Positions 17,846 to 26,641 of a stretch of 64,000 nt of DNA are shown one piece after another (the stretch's first letter is position 1; each line of letters begins with the position of its first letter). The notes beneath the pieces are model-generated. The model saw nothing but the letters and a program-made list of their open reading frames with translations, did no database searches and was not told where the DNA came from. Origin of the DNA: Kribbella sp. CA-293567 (GTDB lineage: Bacteria > Actinomycetota > Actinomycetes > Propionibacteriales > Kribbellaceae). The translations under genes were made by a program, and so were the position numbers. The stretch is from NCBI RefSeq assembly GCF_027627575.1, contig NZ_CP114065.1, positions 3,286,001 to 3,350,000 on the forward strand. Reading direction: 5' to 3'.

Positions 17846-20584
17846 TCAGGCAGGGGAGCGGGCCAGCGCGCCGCGGAGCTGGCGGCGGGACGTGATGCCG
17901 AGCTTGGAGTACGCCTTGCGCAGGTGCCACTCCACCGTTCGGTGGCTGATGAACAGCTGCGCGGCGATCTCCGGGTTGGTCAGTCCGTCCTGGGCCAGCC
18001 CGGCGATCTGCGCCTCCTGGGCGGTCAGGTCGTTCGCCGTCTCCGGGCTGCGCTTGCGGACCGTCTCGCCGGTGGCGAGCAGTTCGTGCCGGGCCCGCTC
18101 GGCGAAACCGCCGAGTCCCATCTCGCTCAGCAGGTCATGGGCGACGCGGAGCTGCTCGCGGGCATCGACCCGGCGGCCCTCGCGGCGCAGCCATTCGCCG
18201 TACAGGAGATGGCCGCGGGCGACCTCGACCCGGAGACCGGTGCGGCTCAGGTGGTCGAGCGACTCGCGGTAGGCGGTCTCGTCGGAGTTCAGCAGCGCGC
18301 GGGCGCGGGCAGCCAGGCCCAGTCCCCAGTCGGTCGGTACGACGGCAGTGCGTTCGTTGAGCCAGGCCAGCGTGGTCTCGATCAGTGCGGTGTCACCCGT
18401 CCTCGACGCCGCTTCGGTCAGCTCGCCGATCACCAGGACGCCGTACCCGGCGATGTCCTGCTCGAACACCCGGCGGGCGGCCTCCACCGCCACGTCGTAC
18501 CGGCCGAGGCCGTTGTGCAGCACCGAGCTCGCGTACGTCGCGAAGGCTGCCATCCGGCCCTGGTCCTGGGCGGTCGCTTCCCGGATGGTGGCGTCGATCA
18601 GCTGGGTCGCGGTCGCCTCGTTGCCCCGGAACGCTTCGAGCAGCATGGCGCCGTACGCGATCCGCGCGTTCCCGGTTGCTTCGGCGATCCGCCGGTCCTC
18701 CTCGACCAGCGTGGCCACGGTGGCCAGGTCACCGGTCTCGCAGAGCAGGTTGGCGCGGAAGTTGAGCGCGAACTGCAGTTGCACGAGCGACCCGGTCTCG
18801 CGGGCCAGCCGAGCCTGCCGGACGGCCAGCTCCAGGCCGGTCGCGATGTCCCACACCTCGATCGCGACGACCCCAGCGACGCGGTTCCCGGCGAGCCAGA
18901 GCCAGTCGCCGACGTCGGCGGCGCTCACCTCCGTGCGCACGGCCGCGTCCAGTGCCTTGGTCAGGTACGGCGCGGCGGCCGGATAGCCGCGAGTGAAGCG
19001 CATCGCGAGCGCGTGCAGCAGCAGATCAGCAGGCCGATCCGAGTCGTCGGCGGCCGGTACCGCGGTCGCCGTCTCCAGCAGGAGACCGGGCGCCTCAGAC
19101 CCGGTCGACCACATCGCGGCCGACAACGCCTCGAGGTACGTCTCCCGCGACTGGACCAGGTCGAGCGGCTCCAGCTGTTCGGCGGCACTGAGCAAATAAC
19201 GGGCGGCCTCACCCGCACGCCCTTGATCGAAGGCGATCCTGCCCCGCAACCGCTCGATCTCGGCCGCGCGCAAGGGGTTCGGTGGCCCGGCGGCAGCGCT
19301 GCCGAGCAGCGTCAAGGCCTCGCGCAACCCGCCGGAACTGCGCCTGGCCGAGGCGGCGGCCAGTACTCGCTCGGCCCGCCGGTGCGGCTCCGGGGTCAGT
19401 GCGGCGGAACGCTCGAAGAACACGGCGGCGGCGACGTTGCCTCCGCGCGCTCTGGACCGCAAAGCAGAGCGCTCGAGGTCGGCGGCGATCGCCTCGTCGG
19501 GCCGATCGGTCGCCTGGCCGCGATGCCACGCGCGCCGGTCCGGGTCGACCTCGGGATCGGTGACGGTCGCGAGCGCCCGGTGCGCGGCCTGCCGCTCCTG
19601 CGGCGAGGCCGTCCGGTACGCCGCCGTGCGCACCAGCGGATGCCGGAACCGGATGTGCTGACCGAAGCTGATCAGACCCGACTCGACCGCCGGCGCCGCG
19701 GGATCCGCGGCCAGCCCGAGCTCTTCGGCCGCGCGCCAGAGCAGGGTCGCGTCGCCGAGTGGCTCGGCGGCGGCGATGAGCAGCAGCAGCCGGGTGTCGG
19801 CCGGCAGTGGTTCGAGCCGCCGGGCGAAGCTCTCCTCGATCTTGCCGGCCAGCGAACCGGAACTGACGCCGTCCGCCAGCTCGGCCGTCGTCCAGGCCTG
19901 GGGCAGCTCGAGCAGCGCCAGCGGATTGCCGCGGGTCTCGGCCAGGATCCGCTCGCGGATGCGCGGGTCGGTCGGGCCGGGGAGCACCGAGTCGAGCAGG
20001 GCCCGGGCGTCCTCGTCGTCCAGGCCGCGGACCTCCAGTTCGGTGAGCCCGGTCAGCTGGTGCTCCACGCCGTCGCGGACGGCGAAGACCATCACCACCG
20101 ACTCGGCCTCCAGCCGGCGGGAGACGAAGGCGAGCACCTGGGCCGACATCCGGTCCAGCCACTGCGCGTCGTCGACGACACAGAGCACCGGACGCTCCTG
20201 ACCGGCCGCTTCGGACAGCAGGCTGAGCACGGCCAGGCCGACCAGGAACCGGTCGGGCGCGGGACCGGACACCAGGCCGAACGCCGTACCGAGAGCATCG
20301 CGCTGCGGAGCCGGCAGCCGGTCGAGCCGGTCGAGGAACGGGTGCACGAGTTGCTGCAGGCCTGAGTAGACCAGCTCCATCTCGGACTCGATCCCGGCGG
20401 CCCGGGCCACCTGACAATGGTTGCTCCGGGCCACCAACGACTCGAGCAACGCCGACTTGCCGACGCCGGCCTCACCCCGGAGCACCAGTACGCCGCTGCG
20501 TCCGGTCCGCGCCGCGTCGACCAACCCGGTCAGGGCAGCGAACTCCTGCTGACGGCCCCGCAGTTCCCGCTCTCCTCTGGCCAC
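17846..20584 (-). CDS. LAL-type LuxR regulator with AAA+ ATPase domain
   Basis: 912 residues, typical LAL size. Walker A GEAGVGKS at 37-44, Walker B-like LCVVDDAQWLD near 135-145, a long helical TPR-like middle, and a LuxR helix-turn-helix at the C-terminus (LTAQEAQIAGLAQDGLTNPE, then IAAQLFISHRTVEWHLRKAY). GTG start at 20584 begins MARGERELRGRQQEF; no clear Shine-Dalgarno upstream. LAL proteins activate secondary metabolism or carbon-use genes in actinomycetes. The target is unknown; no biosynthetic cluster is directly adjacent. Confidence 0.93.
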   Translation of the reverse strand: MARGERELRGRQQEFAALTGLVDAARTGRSGVLVLRGEAGVGKSALLESLVARSNHCQVARAAGIESEMELVYSGLQQLVHPFLDRLDRLPAPQRDALGTAFGLVSGPAPDRFLVGLAVLSLLSEAAGQERPVLCVVDDAQWLDRMSAQVLAFVSRRLEAESVVMVFAVRDGVEHQLTGLTELEVRGLDDEDARALLDSVLPGPTDPRIRERILAETRGNPLALLELPQAWTTAELADGVSSGSLAGKIEESFARRLEPLPADTRLLLLIAAAEPLGDATLLWRAAEELGLAADPAAPAVESGLISFGQHIRFRHPLVRTAAYRTASPQERQAAHRALATVTDPEVDPDRRAWHRGQATDRPDEAIAADLERSALRSRARGGNVAAAVFFERSAALTPEPHRRAERVLAAASARRSSGGLREALTLLGSAAAGPPNPLRAAEIERLRGRIAFDQGRAGEAARYLLSAAEQLEPLDLVQSRETYLEALSAAMWSTGSEAPGLLLETATAVPAADDSDRPADLLLHALAMRFTRGYPAAAPYLTKALDAAVRTEVSAADVGDWLWLAGNRVAGVVAIEVWDIATGLELAVRQARLARETGSLVQLQFALNFRANLLCETGDLATVATLVEEDRRIAEATGNARIAYGAMLLEAFRGNEATATQLIDATIREATAQDQGRMAAFATYASSVLHNGLGRYDVAVEAARRVFEQDIAGYGVLVIGELTEAASRTGDTALIETTLAWLNERTAVVPTDWGLGLAARARALLNSDETAYRESLDHLSRTGLRVEVARGHLLYGEWLRREGRRVDAREQLRVAHDLLSEMGLGGFAERARHELLATGETVRKRSPETANDLTAQEAQIAGLAQDGLTNPEIAAQLFISHRTVEWHLRKAYSKLGITSRRQLRGALARSPA

Positions 20585-20619
20585 CAGGTCAGGTTTGCAC
20601 CTGGGTCACTCCCGCACAA

Positions 20620-21612
20620 CTACCACCGGTCGAGGCGTGCCCGCAGGAGGTTCGGGTCCTGCTGGGTGAGATAGGCGGCGCTGAACACGTACGCCGTACT
20701 GCCACGGACCGCGACCGAGGTCGGGTTCTGCAGACCGTCGGCCGCGGTCAGCACGGTCTTGCTGGTCCCGTCGGAGCGGACCAGGACGACAGTGTTCGGC
20801 CCGTTGAGAGCAGCCAGGAACTGGTCGCCGCGACCGGTGAACGCGAAGTCGTCGATACCGGTCAGGCCGGTGGCCCGAGTCTGGAGCTGACCGGCACCAC
20901 CGCGCCGGTCGACCGGGATCCGCAGCATGGTGCCCTGGTCGAGATTGGTCACCCAGACGGCTCCACCCCGGAGCTTCAGACCATTGGCGCCGAGGAAGCC
21001 GGTCGAGGCCAACTCAGGAGCGGTCGACCAGGCTTTCGCTGGGCCACCGGACTTCGGCACCCGCCAGATCATGCCGAGGACGGAGTCGGCGATGTAGAGG
21101 TTGCCGCTGCGCTCGTCGAGTGCCAGCCCATTCGGTACGCCGGTGGCCGGCAGCGCGGCGATGCGTTGGGGAGTACCGCCCGGACGCAACCGCCAGACGC
21201 CCGTCAGGTCCGCCGTACCGGTGGCGTAGAGGAAGTAGAGCGTGCCGTGGCTGTCACGGACGATCCCAGAAGTCAGCGGGAAGCCGAGCACCGGGGTGTT
21301 GCTGCCACCGTCGGCGGGAGCGGGCATCGTCGCCAGGATGCGCATGGTGCCGTCGGGAGCGATGCGGGCGACCTGACGCCCGACTGCGAAGGTCACGTAC
21401 GCGAAGCCGCCGGGGGCGAGCGCGACGTTCTCCGGCTGCTGACCGGAGGCCAGGTCGAAGTGTGTCACGACACGGGCCCGGGATGCGACAGCGGCGGCTG
21501 AGATGGTGGGGGAGGAGCCAGTGGGGGAGGAGACGGCGGCTGACGCCGGTTGCAGGCCGACCACCGCGAGGCTCGCGGTGGCCAGCGCTGCGGCTGCGAA
21601 TGACTTGTGCAT
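20620..21612 (-). CDS. Secreted ScyD/ScyE-like beta-propeller protein
   Basis: 330 residues. Signal peptide MHKSFAAAALATASLAVVGL ending ASA near residue 25; ATG at 21612 has AAGGGGA upstream. The rest is an NHL/SMP-30-like six-bladed propeller (GVPNGLALDERSGNLYIADS, GANGLKLRGGAVWVTNLDQG). The family includes secreted ScyD/ScyE-type proteins of unknown function, with sugar-lactonase-like relatives. No catalytic site can be assigned. It lies 35 bases upstream of the LAL regulator on the same strand. Confidence 0.82.
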   Translation of the reverse strand: MHKSFAAAALATASLAVVGLQPASAAVSSPTGSSPTISAAAVASRARVVTHFDLASGQQPENVALAPGGFAYVTFAVGRQVARIAPDGTMRILATMPAPADGGSNTPVLGFPLTSGIVRDSHGTLYFLYATGTADLTGVWRLRPGGTPQRIAALPATGVPNGLALDERSGNLYIADSVLGMIWRVPKSGGPAKAWSTAPELASTGFLGANGLKLRGGAVWVTNLDQGTMLRIPVDRRGGAGQLQTRATGLTGIDDFAFTGRGDQFLAALNGPNTVVLVRSDGTSKTVLTAADGLQNPTSVAVRGSTAYVFSAAYLTQQDPNLLRARLDRW

Positions 21613-21686
21613 GAATTCCCCTTGGTTGGAGGCGTGCTTGTCAGCGGCAACGACCAGTGCGGTCCTGCCGTGGTTCGTGCGTGGTG

Positions 21687-22562
21687 TCAGGCCGGCTGGT
21701 GTGCCTCGGCCGGTGTAGTCGCTTGGGTGAGCAGGTCGAGCGCGACCTTTGACGGCGACCCCGGCGATGCCGTGGAGACGACGATGAACTGATCAGGCTG
21801 CGACGGGCTTTGCAGCGTCTGCTGGGTAACGGTCAAGGTGCCCACCAGCGGATGGCGCATCTCGTAGTCGGTGACATGGCAGGTCTTGATGCGATGGTCT
21901 GCCCACAGCTTGGCGAACTCGGGACTGTTGACGGTCAGGTCGCCGATCAGCCCCAGCAGCAGTGGATCGCCGGGGTTCCGGGCGACCGCGATCCGCAGGT
22001 TCCCGACCACCGCGCGCGCCTTCGCCGGCCAGCCGGAGTACAGCTCACGGGTGTGCGCGTCGAGGAAGACCAGCCTGGCCATGTTGGGTCGCGTGGCCGG
22101 CTGCTGTGGCGCGTCGAAGGCCAGGTGACCGGCGTACAGGGCGTGGCCTTGCCGGTTCCACGCCAACACCTCCGTACTACGCCCGAGCACGATCGCGGGC
22201 GCCGCTCCCAAGGCGTCCAGCAGCGCGATGGTCGCCTCGGTGATGCGCTCGGGAGCGCGCCGGCGCTGTGACGGCCGCCGCTGCTGAGCGTCGGCCAGCG
22301 CATGGAGGTGGATCCGCTCGGCCTCGGTCAGGGACAGCGCCCGGGCGATGGCGTCCAGGATCTCGGGCGATGCCCGGTGCGACTGCCCCTGCTCCAGCCG
22401 GGTGTAGTACGGAACGCTGATCCCGGCCAACAAGGCGACCTCCTCGCGGCGCAGACCGGGCACCCGCCGCCGTTCGTCGTACGTCTTGATCCCCGCAGCT
22501 TCGGGGCGCAACTGCCCCCGTCGCGTCTTCAGGAAGTCTCCGAGATCCCCGCTACCGGTCAT
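21687..22562 (-). CDS. XRE-family regulator with MmyB-like ligand domain
   Basis: 291 residues. N-terminal helix-turn-helix (LGDFLKTRRGQLRPEAAGIK, VPGLRREEVALLAGISVPYY, TRLEQGQSHRASPEILDAIA) followed by the MmyB PAS-like domain (VLAWNRQGHALYAGH, NMARLVFLDAHTRELYSGWP, TVNSPEFAKLWADH). Actinomycete members often repress a neighbouring dehydrogenase or transporter and bind fatty-acid-like ligands. ATG at 22562 lacks a Shine-Dalgarno; a CATACT -10-like element (22569-22574) six bases upstream suggests a leaderless mRNA. The divergent target is now only an MFS remnant. Confidence 0.92.
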   Translation of the reverse strand: MTGSGDLGDFLKTRRGQLRPEAAGIKTYDERRRVPGLRREEVALLAGISVPYYTRLEQGQSHRASPEILDAIARALSLTEAERIHLHALADAQQRRPSQRRRAPERITEATIALLDALGAAPAIVLGRSTEVLAWNRQGHALYAGHLAFDAPQQPATRPNMARLVFLDAHTRELYSGWPAKARAVVGNLRIAVARNPGDPLLLGLIGDLTVNSPEFAKLWADHRIKTCHVTDYEMRHPLVGTLTVTQQTLQSPSQPDQFIVVSTASPGSPSKVALDLLTQATTPAEAHQPA

Positions 22563-22594
22563 GGATCGAGTATGCGTCGGCCGGCCCGGCTCAG

Positions 22595-22615
22595 CCTGAC
22601 CCGCTGAGGGTCAGG
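22595..22615. promoter_or_regulatory. Candidate XRE operator palindrome
   Basis: CCTGACCC, five-base loop GCTGA, GGGTCAGG: perfect 8-bp arms in the divergent gap between the XRE gene and the MFS remnant. It overlaps the expected -35 region of the regulator gene, which fits autoregulation. Confidence 0.4.
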
Positions 22616-22630
22616 GATATCGGGAGGCCT

Positions 22631-22948
22631 GTGACCGGGCTCACGACCGGTAGGTCGCGAAGAGCATCCGTCCCCTACGGGCTGCTCTTCTCCGGCGGTC
22701 TCGGTCTCATCACCACCCACGCGCCGGCTCGTCACCGCGGCGGCACCGTCGCTGCCGTCTATCTGGTGGCATGTGTCGGCCAGGGCGTGGTCGCTTTGAC
22801 GCTCGGCCTGATCGCCACCGCCTCCGGGCTCGGAACCGCTTTGCTGGTGGGCGTTCTGGCCATCGGCGTACTCGCGCTGCTCACCTTCGCGGTGGCGCGG
22901 TACCTCGCGGTCCGGGGCGCCAGTACGTTGGTCGAGGAGGTGCGATGA
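22631..22948 (+). pseudogene. MFS transporter C-terminal remnant
   Basis: A 105-residue frame that resembles only the last third of a major facilitator transporter: an inter-helix stretch GLGLITTHAPARHRGGTVAA then about three helices (VYLVACVGQGVVALTLGLIA, LLVGVLAIGVLALLTFAVAR). The first nine or so helices are absent. The gene probably lost its 5' part by deletion. Its stop overlaps the HxlR start (ATGA), so it may persist because its translation feeds the regulator. Confidence 0.6.
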
Positions 22949-23424
22949 GTACTGCGACAAGTGACGCCCGGCCGACCTGCTCGATCGCCAGAACCCTGGA
23001 GGTCGTCGGCGATCGCTGGTCCCTGCTGATCCTTCGCGACGCGCACCGGGGCCGCACCCGCTTTGCCGAGTTCCGCGACGCTCTCGGTATCGCGCCGAAC
23101 ATCCTCACCAACCGGCTGGCCGCGTTGGTCGACGCCGGTGTGCTGGAGAAGCGCGAGTACCGCCCCGAGGGGGAGCGCACGCGATCGTCGTACCACCTGA
23201 CGCCCGCGGGTATGGACCTCAAGCTCGTGCTCGCCGCCCTGCAGCAGTGGGGCGACGTGCACGAGCCTCGTGAAGAGGGCCCGACGGTACTGCGCCGCAA
23301 CACCCGCACCGGAGGCCTGGTCACTGTCGGCTTCCTGGATGAGCACGGCAACGCAGTACCGGACGAGGAGGTCGGGTTCGAGCCGGTCCCCGGCGGCCCT
23401 GCCGATCGTCCTATCTGGTGCTGA
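22945..23424 (+). CDS. HxlR-family winged-helix regulator
   Basis: 159 residues. ATG at 22945 follows GAGGAGG and overlaps the upstream stop; the frame is open further upstream but that part is out of context. HxlR fold: CSIARTLEVVGDRWSLLILRD, FAEFRDALGIAPNILTNRLA, LVDAGVLEKREYRPEGERTR, YHLTPAGMDL. The N-terminal Cys (RPTCSIA) is the conserved redox/electrophile-sensing position of many HxlR proteins. A short C-terminal extension follows the winged helix. Its 3' end overlaps the convergent DUF4832 gene by 14 bases. Confidence 0.92.
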   Translation: MSTATSDARPTCSIARTLEVVGDRWSLLILRDAHRGRTRFAEFRDALGIAPNILTNRLAALVDAGVLEKREYRPEGERTRSSYHLTPAGMDLKLVLAALQQWGDVHEPREEGPTVLRRNTRTGGLVTVGFLDEHGNAVPDEEVGFEPVPGGPADRPIWC

Positions 23425-24832
23425 CGGTCACGGTGTGGCCGAGATCGTTGGTGCCGGTGGTGGGCTGCCAAGTGCCCTGATTGGCCAGCTGTCCCGAGTA
23501 CTCGGGACGACTGGCCAGCCGGGGGTCGGCGATCTTCAGCAGCAGCTTGTACTTGCCCGGGACGGCCGGCCCGCGCACCTTCTGCTTGAGGGTGGTGGTC
23601 GTACCCGGAGCCCAGTGCCTCGGGTCAGTCTTCAGCGGTACGACGTAACTGCGCCGGTCACCCTGGAAGATCAGCTGCACCTGCCGCGGGTTGTACGGCG
23701 CGGCCCAGCCGTCGTTGCGGAGATCCAGGCTGATCGAGACGTCGCCGCGCGGCCGGGTGTTCTTGGTGAAGGTCCCCCTGGTCAGGGTGAAGCGGTAGCC
23801 GAGCTGCTTCTGGGCGGTGGTGATGTTGTCGCCCCAGCTGCCGAGAACGTCCTTGTTGTAGTCGGTGTTGAGATACGACCAGTGCTGCTCGGCCATCTCG
23901 GCGGAGGCCTCGGGCCAGTCCGAGCGGGGTGAGTTCACGGCGCAGGTCTCGCCGCCCTGCGGCAGGTACTTGCTCTCCTGCGCGACGAAGTCCTTGTCGA
24001 GCTGGATCGGGTTGCTGAGATAGGTGCCGAAGTCGTCCGGGCTGGCCAGGAAGCAGTCGTTGTGGTGCCCGATCCGGGCCGGCACCGAACCGTTGTACGC
24101 CTGCGCGGCATCGAGTCCGCCGGCCGCACCGGTCGGTACGCCGTAGGTGCGCTGCTTCATGTACGGCGTCCGGACCTGGATCATCCGGTCGCGGGGGAGC
24201 GCCCGCAGCAGCGCGTCGGTGACGGCCTTGCGGTCGGCCCAGTTCTGGTCGGTGACGATGCTCGGGTCGGCGGGGTCGGAGAAGTGGTCGGTGTAGTAGC
24301 CCTCGCCCCACAACCCGATGAAGCCCTGCTGCATCACCTCGATGACGTCGGCGTTCTCGCGCAGGATCGGCTTCAGCTGGTCGATGTGCTTGAGCACCCG
24401 GGCCACCGGTGCGTCGCCGTACGGGGTGGGCGGTGGCCAGCCGGCCCCGGGCAGCGCGTAGGCGAACCGGACGATCGCCTTCACGCCGGAGGCGCGGATG
24501 GTCCTGAAGTCGGCGCGAACCTGGTCCAGGTAGGCCCGGTCGAGCTTGTCCTGGCCGGCGAACTTCTCCAGGTAGAAGACCCGGAGGATCTGGGTGATGT
24601 TCTCACTGGTGCGGTAGTTGGTCAGGGTGGTCCGGTCGAGCGGCGTGTAGCCGGTGCCGTCGGCGCGGTAGTGCGTCTCGGTGTGGTGGTAGAAGCCGCG
24701 CTCGGGGTTGGCGATCACGGCATCCGAGGCGGTGTAGGTGCGGGTGCTCGTCGGTTTGTTGCCGGTGGCAACGGCGGCCTGGGTCGGTACGACCAGGCCC
24801 AGTAGGGCGATGGAGGCGAGAAGCCGTTTCAC
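23411..24832 (-). CDS. Secreted DUF4832 protein, copy 1
   Basis: 473 residues with signal peptide (MKRLLASIALLGLVVPTQAA). It has the DUF4874/DUF4832 architecture: an N-terminal TIM-barrel-like part (IANPERGFYHHTETHYRA, IVRFAYALPG, MQQGFIGLWGEGYYT) and a C-terminal beta part (YNPRQVQLIFQGDRRSY, LLKIADPRLASRPEYSGQ). The GLWGEGYYT segment, with a glutamate after a beta strand, resembles the acid/base strand of clan-A glycosidases; enzyme activity is inference. It follows copy 2 by 16 bases and ends the ABC importer operon, so it probably acts on the imported or precursor glycan outside the cell. Confidence 0.85.
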   Translation of the reverse strand: MKRLLASIALLGLVVPTQAAVATGNKPTSTRTYTASDAVIANPERGFYHHTETHYRADGTGYTPLDRTTLTNYRTSENITQILRVFYLEKFAGQDKLDRAYLDQVRADFRTIRASGVKAIVRFAYALPGAGWPPPTPYGDAPVARVLKHIDQLKPILRENADVIEVMQQGFIGLWGEGYYTDHFSDPADPSIVTDQNWADRKAVTDALLRALPRDRMIQVRTPYMKQRTYGVPTGAAGGLDAAQAYNGSVPARIGHHNDCFLASPDDFGTYLSNPIQLDKDFVAQESKYLPQGGETCAVNSPRSDWPEASAEMAEQHWSYLNTDYNKDVLGSWGDNITTAQKQLGYRFTLTRGTFTKNTRPRGDVSISLDLRNDGWAAPYNPRQVQLIFQGDRRSYVVPLKTDPRHWAPGTTTTLKQKVRGPAVPGKYKLLLKIADPRLASRPEYSGQLANQGTWQPTTGTNDLGHTVTVSTR

Positions 24833-24848
24833 GGTGGTCTCCTTGGAA

Positions 24849-26612
24849 CTAGCTGACGGTGATGGTGCGCAGGAGCGAGTTCAGACCGGTCGAGGCTTCC
24901 CAGGTGGACTGGTTGGCGAAGCGCACGGAGTACTCGGGGCGACTGGACAGCTGCGGGTCGGGCAGGTTGAGAAGCAGGGCGTAGGACCCGGTCGGCAGAC
25001 CCGCGGGGACGGTGACCGTCTGCGAGATCGTGGTGGCCGAACCGGCCGTCCAGCGGCGCGGGTCGGTGGTCAGCGCGAGCTTCTGGATCGCGCCGGTGGA
25101 GGTGTTGCGCAGGACGAGTTCGACCGGATGCGGGTTGTACGGGGTGGCGAAACCGTCGTTGCGCAGGTTGATCGTCACCGGCAGCGCGCCGCCGCGGGTG
25201 GCGGTGGTCGGCAGAGTGGCGGTCTGCAGGGTGAAGCGGTAGCCGAGACGCTTGGTGACGTCGGCCAGGCAACCGCCGCTGTTCCACGAGTTGAGCACGG
25301 TCGGCTCGTAGTCGGTGTTCAGGTAGGACCAGTGGAACTGCCCGAGCTCACTCAGCGCCGTCGGGCAGGACGATCGCGGCGGGTTCGACGCGCAGGTCTC
25401 GCCGCCCATCGCGGTGTAGGTGGTCTCGGCCTGGAGGTAGGGATACTCGACCGCGGTGTTCTCGTAGGTGCCGAAGTCGTCCGGGCCGGCGAGGAAGCAG
25501 TCGTTGTGGTGACCCAGGCGGGACAGCCACGAGCCGTTGTAGGCCTGGCCGGAGGTGACCGCCGTGGTGCCGTACATGGTTCGCTTGATCTTCGGCGTCC
25601 GGAGCTGGACCATCCGGTCCGAGGGCAGCACGCTGAGGATCTTGTCGACGACGAGCTTGCGGTTGGCCCAGTCGGTCGCGCTGATCACCCCGGCGTTGCC
25701 GAAGTTCTGGGTGTAGTACCACTCACCCCAGGCGCCGATGAAACCTGACTGCATGACCGCGATGACGTCCTTGTTGCTGCTCAGGTACGGCGCCAGCTGA
25801 TCGAGGTGGGACTGCACCCGGGCCGGCGGCGCGTCGTCGCCGGCTGTGGAGGTGGTGTAGGCGAAGCGCAGGATCATCTTGAGTCCGGCCGCGCGAACCG
25901 TCGCGGCCTGCTGCTGGAACTGGTCCAGCGCCGCCTGGGAGATCGCCGAGTTCCTGAACTCCGCGAGGTAGAAGACGCACATCACCAGCGAGATGCCCTG
26001 ACTCGTACGGTAGCTCTGCAGGGTCGCCAGCGAGAAGTCGTTCTTGTCGCAGTCGCCGGTGTGGTGGTAAAGCCCGCGCTCGGGGTTGGCGAAGTTGTCG
26101 GTCGACGCCGTGTAGGTGACGTCGCTGGAGCCGCCGCCGCCCCCGCCACTGTAGGTGTGGGTGTACTTCGCGGAGGTCTCCAGCGGAGTCTCGACCTGGA
26201 AGATCAGGTCGGCATCGTTCGGCGTGGCGGTCTCACCGAGGCTGGACCGGTTCACGGTCCACTGCGCGACCCCGCCACTGGCGGAGAAAGTGACCGCTCC
26301 GACGAGCGTCCAGCTCCAGCCGCCCCCGTTGTGGCTGTAGAGGTTGCCGTTCTCCAGCAGGTAGTTGGCACCGACACCGCTCTGCGCGAATCCGGTCCCG
26401 GCGTTGCGGTCGGTGTCGACGTAGACCCGCGCGAACGCCGGCGCTCCGGTGTAGTTGAACTTGTACGTGACGGTGGTCGCGGTGTTCGTCGCCGACTGGC
26501 CGCTGATGGCGGCGTAGGCGGGGGCGGCGGCGACGAGCAGGGCGAGCAGGCTGCCGGTGACGGCACCGGCGAGCAGTTTCAGCAACGAGCGTGGGCGTCG
26601 GGCAGATCTCAT
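24849..26612 (-). CDS. Secreted DUF4832 protein, copy 2, with N-terminal beta domain
   Basis: 587 residues. ATG at 26612 follows GGAGGA and starts a signal peptide (MRSARRPRSLLKLLAGAVTG, ending AYA). The open frame upstream is antisense-like and rejected. Residues about 37-145 form an extra beta-sandwich-like domain (VTYKFNYTGAPAFARVYVDT, GGWSWTLVGAVTFSASGG). A SGGGGGGSS linker then leads to a DUF4832 module close to copy 1: FANPERGLYHHTGDC, VMQSGFIGAWGEWYYTQNFG, HHNDCFLAGPDDFGTY, WSYLNTDYEPTV. The extra domain probably binds carbohydrate. 29 bases downstream of the permease gene. Confidence 0.88.
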   Translation of the reverse strand: MRSARRPRSLLKLLAGAVTGSLLALLVAAAPAYAAISGQSATNTATTVTYKFNYTGAPAFARVYVDTDRNAGTGFAQSGVGANYLLENGNLYSHNGGGWSWTLVGAVTFSASGGVAQWTVNRSSLGETATPNDADLIFQVETPLETSAKYTHTYSGGGGGGSSDVTYTASTDNFANPERGLYHHTGDCDKNDFSLATLQSYRTSQGISLVMCVFYLAEFRNSAISQAALDQFQQQAATVRAAGLKMILRFAYTTSTAGDDAPPARVQSHLDQLAPYLSSNKDVIAVMQSGFIGAWGEWYYTQNFGNAGVISATDWANRKLVVDKILSVLPSDRMVQLRTPKIKRTMYGTTAVTSGQAYNGSWLSRLGHHNDCFLAGPDDFGTYENTAVEYPYLQAETTYTAMGGETCASNPPRSSCPTALSELGQFHWSYLNTDYEPTVLNSWNSGGCLADVTKRLGYRFTLQTATLPTTATRGGALPVTINLRNDGFATPYNPHPVELVLRNTSTGAIQKLALTTDPRRWTAGSATTISQTVTVPAGLPTGSYALLLNLPDPQLSSRPEYSVRFANQSTWEASTGLNSLLRTITVS

Positions 26613-26641
26613 GGCGGGTTCCTCCCAGGGGCGGATAGGGG

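Noticed and set aside
17822..20365. Plus-strand open frame of 847 codons
   Set aside because: Antisense shadow of the LAL regulator, which has Walker and LuxR motifs.
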